Notes under the pieces: model-generated
What the model saw: only the letters and a program-made list of their open reading frames with translations
Told to the model about the DNA's origin: nothing
Databases searched by the model: none
From: CAMCQY01 sp044370415
GTDB lineage: Bacteria; Planctomycetota; Planctomycetia; Pirellulales; UBA1268
Length of the DNA stretch: 7,453 nucleotides
Assembly: GCA_044370415.1 (NCBI GenBank)
Contig: JBILVO010000170.1
Coordinates: forward strand, 1-7,453
Direction: 5' to 3'
Position numbers and translations under genes: made by a program
In this document: piece after piece, positions 1 to 4,768 of the stretch
Position numbering within the stretch: the first letter of the stretch is position 1
Layout: each line of letters starts with the position of its first letter

Positions 1-1
1 G

Positions 2-691
2 CCGGGCCTCGACGTGCTCGTCGGCTGCGGCCACGGCGTGGAGGTGCAGGGGGAGAAGGATCAGGGGGGCAACTTCATGCCCGGCAACAAGTACGTGGCC
101 GACGCCGACATCGCCGCGATCGACGCCACCCAGGGCGGCCGCTACCGCGTGGTGCAACGGACGGCTGGCAGGCGGGGCGATGAGATCCTCGCCGCGGCGG
201 GCCGCGACGCCGTCACGCGGAACCTGCGGCTCTTCGGCTACTTCGGCACCAAGGAGGGCAACCTCCCCTACCAGACCGCCAACGGCGACTTCGATCCGGC
301 CGCCGGCCGGCCGCCGGAGACCGACGACATGCTGCGGAAGAAGTATGGCGCCTCGATCAGCTACAGCGAGGCGGACGTCGCCGAGAATCCGACGCTGGCC
401 GACATGACGCGAACGGCGCTCGACGTGCTCGAGAGCCGCGGGCCGTTCTGGCTGATGGTGGAGGCGGGCGACGTCGACTGGGGCTCCCACGCCAACAACA
501 TCGACACCGCGATCGGCGCCGTGAAGAGCGGCGACGCCGCGTTCCAGGCGGTGGTGAAGTGGATCGAGCGGCACGGGGGCTGGAACGACACGGCGGTGAT
601 CGTGACCAGCGATCACGGCCACATGTTCGTGCTCACCGACCCGCAGGCGTTCGCCGTCACGCGGGAGCCGGCCGCCGCAGCCGGCCGCTGA
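2..691 (+). CDS. Alkaline phosphatase, C-terminal part (5' end outside window)
   Basis: This is the C-terminal 229 residues of an alkaline phosphatase-superfamily phosphomonoesterase, normally a secreted or periplasmic enzyme releasing phosphate from monoesters. The frame is open from base 2, so the true start lies upstream. The metal-site block Val-Glu-Ala-Gly-Asp-Val-Asp-Trp-Gly-Ser-His lies at about 458-490. Its Glu (461), Asp (476) and His (488) have the spacing of E. coli PhoA Glu322, Asp327 and His331. The Thr-Ser-Asp-His-Gly-His block at 605-622 supplies the equivalents of Asp369 and His370. The nucleophile Ser and first Asp must lie outside the window. Only 23 residues follow the Asp-His-Gly-His block, so no equivalent of PhoA His412 is visible; the last histidine of that block might substitute, or this may be a short subfamily. 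The protein ends in an Ala-rich tail encoded by a GCCGGCCGC direct repeat (667-675, 680-688). Family assignment is firm; the substrate is not known. Confidence 0.9.
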   Translation, partial: PGLDVLVGCGHGVEVQGEKDQGGNFMPGNKYVADADIAAIDATQGGRYRVVQRTAGRRGDEILAAAGRDAVTRNLRLFGYFGTKEGNLPYQTANGDFDPAAGRPPETDDMLRKKYGASISYSEADVAENPTLADMTRTALDVLESRGPFWLMVEAGDVDWGSHANNIDTAIGAVKSGDAAFQAVVKWIERHGGWNDTAVIVTSDHGHMFVLTDPQAFAVTREPAAAAGR

Positions 692-707
692 CGTACAACC
701 GGCCGGC
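680..707 (+). terminator. Hairpin at the end of the phosphatase gene
   Basis: GCCGGCCG (680-687) pairs perfectly with CGGCCGGC (700-707) around a 12-base loop that contains the phosphatase stop codon. There is no T-tract, so a classical factor-independent terminator is not shown. It may slow polymerase or protect the 3' end, or be a by-product of GGCCGG-rich sequence. Confidence 0.3.
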
Positions 708-730
708 AGGCCGAGACCGCTCGGAATCTG

Positions 731-737
731 AGGAGAG
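731..737 (+). promoter_or_regulatory. Ribosome binding site choosing the ATG at 743
   Basis: AGGAGAG lies just before two nearby ATGs, at 738 and 743. The second has normal spacing from the AGGAG core and opens a frame with a clear signal peptide. The first opens an arginine-rich frame without family resemblance. The ATG at 743 is therefore preferred. Confidence 0.6.
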
Positions 738-742
738 ATGCG

Positions 743-991
743 ATGCGATCGATCCCATGCCTGTCGGCCATATCCCTGCTGCTCGTCGGCGTCTCCGCTT
801 TCGCGGCCGGATCGCCGGCAAAGCTTCCGGAGGTTCGCGTCAGCGGCATCCGCCGCGCGTTCCACAATGGCGAGCACGACGCTTTCACCGACCTCTGCCG
901 GTTCAGGGACCGGCTCTATCTCACGTTCCGCAGCTGTCCCGACGGCCACATGGTGCATCCCACCGCCCGCATCATCGTGCTCGCACCGTGA
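743..991 (+). pseudogene. Truncated secreted BNR/sialidase-like protein (N-terminal remnant)
   Basis: The frame encodes 82 residues. Residues 1-22 form a signal peptide: a short basic start, the hydrophobic run Leu-Ser-Ala-Ile-Ser-Leu-Leu-Leu-Val-Gly-Val, then Ala-Phe-Ala-Ala. Next comes a stretch with the look of a first beta-propeller blade, including Ala-Phe-His-Asn-Gly-Glu-His-Asp-Ala-Phe-Thr-Asp, Leu-Tyr-Leu-Thr-Phe-Arg and Gly-His-Met-Val-His-Pro-Thr-Ala. From memory this resembles secreted planctomycete sialidase/BNR-type proteins, which are several hundred residues long. Here the frame stops right after Ile-Ile-Val-Leu, where one more strand and the rest of the propeller would be expected. 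No other frame continues the homology before the opposing ABC gene at 1019. A good ribosome site and intact signal peptide point to a recently 3'-deleted gene rather than a functional small protein. Exact family and any residual function are uncertain. Confidence 0.6.
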
Positions 992-1009
992 TGCTGTCCG
1001 ACTGCATCT

Positions 1010-1030
1010 GCCGGCCGGTCAGCCGCCGGC
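1010..1030. terminator. Hairpin between convergent gene ends
   Basis: GCCGGC (1010-1015) pairs with GCCGGC (1025-1030) across a 9-base loop containing the ABC gene's stop codon. It sits between the truncated forward gene and the reverse ABC gene and could serve either strand. The stem is short, has no T-tract, and GCCGGC is common in such GC-rich DNA, so support is weak. Confidence 0.25.
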
Positions 1031-1837
1031 CCAGATCGGCCAGACTCTGCCGCCCGACCGCTCCAGCCGGTCGAGCCGCGCCTCGTAGAGCGGTTCGAGC
1101 GTTTCCCGCACGAGCACGTCGCCGGTGCGACCGCGGGCCAGCACGCGTCCGTTTCGCAGCACGAGCGTGTGGGTGAACTCCGGCACAATCTCCTCCATGT
1201 GATGCGTGACGAGGATGGTGGCTGGGCCGCCATCCCGCCGCAGGCAGCCACCGAGCCAGGCGAGGAACCGTTCGCGAACGCCGGGATCCATGCCGTCGCA
1301 CGGCTCGTCGAGGATCAGGCAGAGTGGTTGGGCGAAGAGCGCGCGGGCGACGAGCACCTTGCGGCGCTCCCCCTGCGAGAGCACACCGAACGGCCGGTCG
1401 GCCAGCGGACCGCAGCCGAGCCGCTCGAGCGTCTCGTTGGCGGCTTCGTGGTCGGCGACCGAGAGCGACATGCCGTGAAAGAGCTGCAGGCCCAGCTGGC
1501 CGAACTTGCCCGACAGCACGGTGTCGCGGGCGGGCTCGTCGGCGGGAATCAGGCCCGCGACCGCGTCGGTGATCCAGCCGATCCGGCTCCGGAAGGCGGG
1601 CAGGTCGAGGTATTCCTCGCCCTCGCGGCGGATCGTGCCCGACGTGGGCCAGAGCATGCCGATGGCGAGCTTGAGCAGCGTCGACTTGCCGCAGCCATTG
1701 GGGCCGAGCACCGCCCACCGCTCGCCGGCGTCGATCCGCCAGTCGATGTCGGCCAGGATGTCGCGGCCCGAGCGGGCAAACCCCACGCGATCGAGCTCGA
1801 ACAGCGGTGCCGCTATGGAGGAAGGGGAGCGCGACAC
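1019..1837 (-). CDS. Orphan ABC transporter ATP-binding protein, ModF/YlmA-like
   Basis: A cytoplasmic ATPase of about 272 residues with one complete ABC nucleotide-binding domain. Walker A (Gly-Pro-Asn-Gly-Cys-Gly-Lys-Ser-Thr) is at 45-53, the signature Leu-Ser-Gln-Gly-Glu at 153-157, Walker B ending Leu-Ile-Leu-Asp-Glu-Pro at 174-179, a D-loop Gly-Met-Asp-Pro at 182-185 and the switch histidine in Thr-His-His-Met-Glu-Glu at 211-216. Thr-Val-Leu-Ser-Gly-Lys-Phe-Gly at 106-113 and the Thr-His-His-Met-Glu-Glu form recall the ModF/PhrA/YlmA group (COG1119). A canonical Q-loop glutamine is not evident near 86-95. No permease or binding protein is adjacent, so its partner is unknown; a non-transport role is possible. 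The frame stays open upstream to about 2158, but that part is His/Arg-rich and unlike an ABC protein. The GTG at 1837 begins just before the first ABC strand and is chosen for that reason; no strong ribosome site precedes it, so the start is uncertain by some codons. Confidence 0.88.
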   Translation of the reverse strand: MSRSPSSIAAPLFELDRVGFARSGRDILADIDWRIDAGERWAVLGPNGCGKSTLLKLAIGMLWPTSGTIRREGEEYLDLPAFRSRIGWITDAVAGLIPADEPARDTVLSGKFGQLGLQLFHGMSLSVADHEAANETLERLGCGPLADRPFGVLSQGERRKVLVARALFAQPLCLILDEPCDGMDPGVRERFLAWLGGCLRRDGGPATILVTHHMEEIVPEFTHTLVLRNGRVLARGRTGDVLVRETLEPLYEARLDRLERSGGRVWPIWAGG

Positions 1838-2115
1838 GGCGACCAGCTCGGGGGAAAAGGAATGCAGCCAGTCCTGCGTGCGGCCTGCGACCGGCCAGGA
1901 TTCGCGGACGGCCAGGATTATGGCCTGGATGATGACGAGCTGGATTATGTGGTGGTGGCGGGCTGGGAGGACAGTGCCTGCGCAGGCTGCGGTGTCTTTT
2001 CGGGCTGCCTCGGTCCTGCGGCCCCGCCGCCCGTGTCTCGCCGATATCTCTTGATGGAGGAATCTCGCGCACGCGGTTCTGCACGCGGCCGCACGCCTTG
2101 GCTGGATCAAGACCC
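1838..2115. other. Gene-free divergent region between ABC and LEPR genes
   Basis: This 278-bp stretch separates the start of the reverse ABC gene from the forward Ig-like gene, so it should carry both promoters. No confident -35/-10 pair was found. It holds a direct repeat GGCCAGGATT (1893-1902, 1910-1919), an imperfect hairpin GGCCA/TGGCC (1910-1925) overlapping the second copy, and a perfect palindrome GCCTGCGCAGGC (1976-1987). Frames on both strands are open, but codon third positions are much less GC-biased than in the surrounding genes, arguing against coding. An ATG at 1862 on the forward strand opens an acidic, Gly/Cys-containing peptide, but it runs out of frame into the next gene and is not accepted. 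Confidence 0.5.
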
Positions 2116-3096
2116 ATGCTTCACTTCGACTGTGATCGCCGCCGGCTCCGCGCAACACCGTTCACCATCGAACAGCTGGAGCCGCGAACGGTGTGCGCGG
2201 TGGCGGTCGGTCTGGCCAACGACACGGGCGCGAGCCGCACCGACCGGCTCACGTACGATCCGACGCTCCAGCTCGACCGCGTGCTCTCCGGCGGACAGCG
2301 GCTCGAGTACGTCGTCGATCGGGGGCCGACGCAGACGGCGGTCATGGTGGGCGGCAATTCGTTCGTGCCGCAGAACGTTGGTGCCGACGGCCGGCACCGC
2401 ATCTACGCGCGGGTGATCGAGTCCGACGGCAGGCCGCAGCGGTGGAGCAAGGCCTTCTTCTTCACGCTCGACCGCACCGTCGCGCCGCTGACCGTGGCGC
2501 TCGCGAAGGACACCGGCGTGTCGGCGACGGACGGCGTCACGTCGTCGTCGACGTTGACGGTGACGGGCCGCGAGAAGGGCGGCGTCGTGCAGTACAGCCG
2601 TGACGCGGGCGGCTGGGATCCGGCCACCGCCGTCTGGGGCACCTACGAGCCGCAGCCGGGCGCGAACCGCTGGTTCGTCCGCCAGGTCGACGCGGCCGGC
2701 AACGGCTCGGCCCCGGTGGCAATCTCCTTCGAGTGGGATGCGACCCGCGACGCGGCGACGCGGCTCGAGGGGCCGCAGGCGGCGGCCTTCACGGCGGTCG
2801 CGGGGCAGGAGGTCAGCTGGGTGATCGAGTTCGCCGCGCCCATGTACGTGACTCCGGTCAACGGCACGCTGCCGCAGGTGCAGTTCACGTTCCGCGGCAC
2901 GACGCTCCTGGCGCAGTATCGGAATGGCAGCGGCACGAACCGCCTTACGTACACCCACGTCTTCACGGCCGACGAGGCGGGCACGGGCGAGCTGCTCGCG
3001 CCGATCAAGGCCTGCCTCTGCTACGGCGGCTCGGCCACCGACGCCGCCGGCAACAAGCTGCCCAAGCACTCGCTGCCCGCGCCGCAGGTGGCTTGA
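2116..3096 (+). CDS. Secreted Ig-like protein with planctomycete LEPR-type N-terminus
   Basis: A protein of 326 residues, probably exported. The N-terminus is basic and carries Ile-Glu-Gln-Leu-Glu-Pro-Arg (18-24) followed by a short Ala/Val-rich run. This is the LEPR-type leader typical of many large planctomycete surface or secreted proteins; it replaces a conventional signal peptide, and its processing is not well understood. Two related Ig-like repeats follow, about 30-120 and 126-208. They share Ala-(Asn/Lys)-Asp-Thr-Gly-(Ala/Val)-Ser near 34-40 and 130-136, and the second ends in Val-Asp-Ala-Ala-Gly-Asn. A third domain (about 212-313) has the pattern of adhesin beta-sandwich repeats: a Val-Ile-Glu-Phe strand, Asn-Gly-Ser-Gly-Thr-Asn-Arg-Leu-Thr-Tyr and a final Thr-Asp-Ala-Ala-Gly-Asn. 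It is short for this class, with no catalytic domain, dockerin or visible anchor, and may be truncated. The ATG at 2116 is preferred over an in-frame TTG at 2098. Adhesion or structural role is inference. Confidence 0.8.
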   Translation: MLHFDCDRRRLRATPFTIEQLEPRTVCAVAVGLANDTGASRTDRLTYDPTLQLDRVLSGGQRLEYVVDRGPTQTAVMVGGNSFVPQNVGADGRHRIYARVIESDGRPQRWSKAFFFTLDRTVAPLTVALAKDTGVSATDGVTSSSTLTVTGREKGGVVQYSRDAGGWDPATAVWGTYEPQPGANRWFVRQVDAAGNGSAPVAISFEWDATRDAATRLEGPQAAAFTAVAGQEVSWVIEFAAPMYVTPVNGTLPQVQFTFRGTTLLAQYRNGSGTNRLTYTHVFTADEAGTGELLAPIKACLCYGGSATDAAGNKLPKHSLPAPQVA

Positions 3097-3113
3097 GCCG
3101 CGCTCGTGTGGCC

Positions 3114-3145
3114 GCCGGCACGACGCCTTGCGCGTGGGGGCCGGC
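3114..3145. terminator. Bulged hairpin between convergent gene ends
   Basis: GCCGG-CACG-(A)-CGC, a CTT loop, then GCG-CGTG-(GGGG)-CCGGC fold into a stem of about 12 pairs with two bulges. It fills the 48-bp gap between the forward Ig-like gene and the reverse arsenic cassette, reaching the DUF6428 stop codon. The position suits a bidirectional terminator, but no T-tract follows on either strand. Confidence 0.4.
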
Positions 3146-3576
3146 TAGCAGCAGCCGGTGCCGCCCACGCCGCACCTGTCGGGGGCGAGGCAGGCCGTGT
3201 GCTTCGTGCCGAGATAGAAGAGGATGCCGCCGGGCGTGATCTCCGCGCCGCCGATCGGGTACTGTGACACGACCGCATCCTCGTATTCGACGTCGACCGG
3301 CAGGTCGTCCGACTGCAGCAGCGGCCGTGCGACCTCCATGATCTTCGCCAGCTTGGTCGTCTCGAGCCGGTGATCGACGTCGTTCGCCACCCAGACCTGC
3401 AGCACGCAGGAGGTGGCCGACCGCACCGTGCCGCCGCAGTCGATGAAGTCCTTGTGAACCCGGCCGACCTCCGTGATGTGGTAGTGGGCGGGTACGAACG
3501 CCTTGTCGGGCAGCATGAAGTGCATCTTCAGGCCGGGGTGGGCGTCGATCAGCGTGCGGAATTCACGGACGGTCAT
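3145..3576 (-). CDS. DUF6428-like protein with cysteine-rich tail, third gene of the ars cassette
   Basis: A cytoplasmic protein of 143 residues without signal peptide or membrane segment. The block Phe-Val-Pro-Ala-His-Tyr-His-Ile-Thr-Glu-Val-Gly (27-38) and Phe-Ile-Asp-Cys-Gly-Gly-Thr-Val-Arg (44-52), then Val-Asp-His-Arg-Leu (67-71), match my recollection of DUF6428, a family with no assigned biochemical function that is often found near arsenic genes. The two histidines (31, 33) and Cys47 look like a possible metal or oxyanion site. The tail after residue 125 is cysteine-rich: Cys129, Cys135 and a terminal Cys142-Cys143, within Cys-Gly-Val-Gly-Gly-Thr-Gly-Cys-Cys. It starts 10 bases after the arsC stop with an AGGAG (3583-3587) six bases before ATG, so the two are almost certainly co-transcribed and perhaps translationally linked. 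A role in arsenite handling is inferred from context; the family name is moderately secure. Confidence 0.8.
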   Translation of the reverse strand: MTVREFRTLIDAHPGLKMHFMLPDKAFVPAHYHITEVGRVHKDFIDCGGTVRSATSCVLQVWVANDVDHRLETTKLAKIMEVARPLLQSDDLPVDVEYEDAVVSQYPIGGAEITPGGILFYLGTKHTACLAPDRCGVGGTGCC

Positions 3577-3582
3577 GGCGGT

Positions 3583-3587
3583 CTCCT
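3583..3587 (-). promoter_or_regulatory. Ribosome binding site of the DUF6428 gene, touching the arsC stop
   Basis: On the reverse strand TGAGGAG contains both the arsC stop TGA and a strong AGGAG, six bases ahead of the ATG at 3576. This fixes the start and suggests translational coupling to arsC. Confidence 0.75.
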
Positions 3588-3985
3588 CAGGCGGTCTCGT
3601 CGAGGGAGGCGAGCAGCTCCCTCACCTTGCGTTCGATCAGGTCGCGGACGCCGCGAAACTGCTCGGGCGTCATGTCGCGTGGGTCGGGAATCTTCCAGTC
3701 TTCCCGCCGCCCGGCGATCACGAGCGGGCACTCGTCGCCGCAGCCCATCGTCACGGCGACGTCGATCGGCCGGCCGTTGAAGGCGTCGAGCCCCTTCGAC
3801 GCGTGTGCCGACAGGTCGTAGTCCAGCTCCCGCATCGCCTCGATCGCCTTGGGGTTCACGCGGCCCGACGGTCGAGAGCCGGCGCTGGCCGCGTCGACGC
3901 GGCCGCCGCCGTGGATCCGGGCGAACGCCTCGGCCATCTGGCTGCGGTTCGAGTTTTCGACACAGACGAAGAGCACGGTCTTCAT
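3587..3985 (-). CDS. arsC: Arsenate reductase, low-molecular-weight phosphatase type
   Basis: A cytoplasmic enzyme of 132 residues that reduces arsenate to arsenite. The N-terminal loop Cys-Val-Glu-Asn-Ser-Asn-Arg-Ser (8-15) is the Cys-X5-Arg anion-binding P-loop, with Cys8 as nucleophile and Arg14. Met-Gly-Cys-Gly-Asp-Glu-Cys-Pro (80-87) supplies Cys82 and Cys86, and Pro-Asp-Pro (100-102) the general-acid Asp101. In S. aureus ArsC the redox cysteines are 10, 82 and 89; here the second pair is closer together because of a short deletion. The Met-Gly-Cys-Gly-Asp-X-Cys-Pro form resembles, from memory, actinobacterial ArsC proteins, so the electron donor (thioredoxin or another thiol) is not certain. 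Length is normal. It lies 43 bases downstream of the aquaporin gene and 10 bases upstream of the DUF6428 gene. A GGAG (3995-3998) nine bases before the ATG supports the start. LMW protein tyrosine phosphatase is the alternative, less likely given the extra cysteines and neighbours. Confidence 0.93.
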   Translation of the reverse strand: MKTVLFVCVENSNRSQMAEAFARIHGGGRVDAASAGSRPSGRVNPKAIEAMRELDYDLSAHASKGLDAFNGRPIDVAVTMGCGDECPLVIAGRREDWKIPDPRDMTPEQFRGVRDLIERKVRELLASLDETA

Positions 3986-4011
3986 GGGGCAGGTCTCCGG
4001 GGGCAGGTCTC
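3986..4011. repeat. 12-bp tandem duplication in the arsC leader
   Basis: GGGGCAGGTCTC occurs at 3986-3997 and again at 4000-4011, separated by CG. On the coding (reverse) strand, the junction between the copies creates the GGAG used as the arsC ribosome site, and the copy nearer the gene abuts the ATG. Confidence 0.7.
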
Positions 4012-4028
4012 AAGCGTCTTGCGAACGA

Positions 4029-4700
4029 TCATGCAGCCGGCGGACGCGGATCGCCAGGCCCGCGAATCACGCGGTCGACGAGCACGCCGGCGATCGCGCC
4101 GGCCACAGGCGCCACGAGGTAGATCCAGAGGCTCTTCATGTGCAATGACACGAGCGCCGGCCCCAGTGAACGGGCCGGGTTCATCGAGGCGCCGCTCACC
4201 GGCCCCCCGAAGAGCGCCTCCAGCGCGATGAGCCCGCCCACCGCGACGCCGGCCAGCGCGCCCGTCTCCTTCGCGCCGCTCGAGACGCCGAGCACCACCG
4301 CCATGAGCATGAGGGTGAGGATGAACTCCATCACGAACGCCTGGCCGTCGCCGCCGGCGGGCGTCGTGCCTCCGAGGGAGTCGGCGCTGGGAAACATGAG
4401 CCGCAGGGTCAGGCTGGCGAGGATCGCCCCCGCACACTGGCTGACGACGTAGGGCGCGACCGAGCGGCCCGGGAGCCGTCCGGCGGCCCAGAAGCCGATC
4501 GTCACGGCGGGGTTGATGTGGCAGCCCGACACGTCGCCCAGCGCGTAGATCAACGACAGCACGATCAGTCCGAACGTGAGCGCCACGCCGACGTGCGTGA
4601 CAACGCCACCGTGCAACTGGTTGACGACGATCGCGCCCGTCCCCGCGAAGACGAGGCAATACGTGCCGAAGAACTCGGCGGCGAGTCGTCGGAGGATCAT
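4029..4700 (-). CDS. MIP-family aquaglyceroporin, NIP/AqpN-like, probable arsenite channel
   Basis: An inner-membrane channel of 223 residues with six membrane segments and two half-helix loops. Both signature boxes are intact: His-Ile-Asn-Pro-Ala-Val (61-66) and Ser-Met-Asn-Pro-Ala-Arg-Ser-Leu-Gly-Pro-Ala (172-182). The stretch Gly-Pro-Val-Ser-Gly-Ala-Ser-Met-Asn-Pro-Ala-Arg is the form seen in plant NIPs and their bacterial AqpN relatives, which are known from arsenic operons. Aligning by distance to the boxes, the aromatic/Arg filter reads Phe43, Ala162, Ala171, Arg177: wider than a strict water channel, which has His at the second position. It is the first gene of the cassette, 43 bases before arsC. 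With ArsC producing arsenite inside the cell, the channel would let neutral As(OH)3 leave down its gradient, as described for AqpS-ArsC in Sinorhizobium. The frame runs open far upstream, but the ATG at 4700 directly precedes the first membrane helix; ribosome site weak (TGGAG 12 bases away). Boric or silicic acid or glycerol are alternative substrates. Confidence 0.88.
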   Translation of the reverse strand: MILRRLAAEFFGTYCLVFAGTGAIVVNQLHGGVVTHVGVALTFGLIVLSLIYALGDVSGCHINPAVTIGFWAAGRLPGRSVAPYVVSQCAGAILASLTLRLMFPSADSLGGTTPAGGDGQAFVMEFILTLMLMAVVLGVSSGAKETGALAGVAVGGLIALEALFGGPVSGASMNPARSLGPALVSLHMKSLWIYLVAPVAGAIAGVLVDRVIRGPGDPRPPAA

Positions 4701-4725
4701 GGGATGACGAGGCTCCAGGAACCAA

Positions 4726-4737
4726 ACGGCATGCCGT
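4726..4737. promoter_or_regulatory. Perfect 12-bp palindrome upstream of the arsenic cassette
   Basis: ACGGCATGCCGT is fully self-complementary and lies in the 68-bp gap between the deacetylase stop and the aquaporin ATG, 26 bases before that ATG. It is placed like an operator, but does not look like the usual ArsR ATCAA-N6-TTGAT site. The short stem and loop make a terminator unlikely. No promoter hexamers were recognised beside it. Confidence 0.3.
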
Positions 4738-4768
4738 GCGCGGTCAGATCGCAACCACGGTCGAGGGC

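Noticed and set aside
738..1088. Forward frame starting at ATG 738
   Set aside because: Ser/Arg/Pro-rich shadow; the ATG at 743 gives a signal peptide and a recognisable domain.
1862..2115. Forward open frame starting at ATG 1862 with an acidic stretch (Gly-Leu-Asp-Asp-Asp-Glu-Leu-Asp-Tyr)
   Set aside because: It runs out of frame into the Ig-like gene, its third codon positions lack the strong GC bias of real genes here, and no domain is recognisable.
1838..2158. N-terminal extension of the ABC ATPase up to 2158
   Set aside because: The extra 107 residues are His/Arg-rich, unlike any ABC domain, overlap the start of the Ig-like gene, and a GTG directly before the ABC fold explains the gene better.
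2107..3069. Long reverse frame opposite the Ig-like gene
   Set aside because: Arg/Ala/Val-rich shadow with no recognisable domain, while the forward frame has clear repeats.
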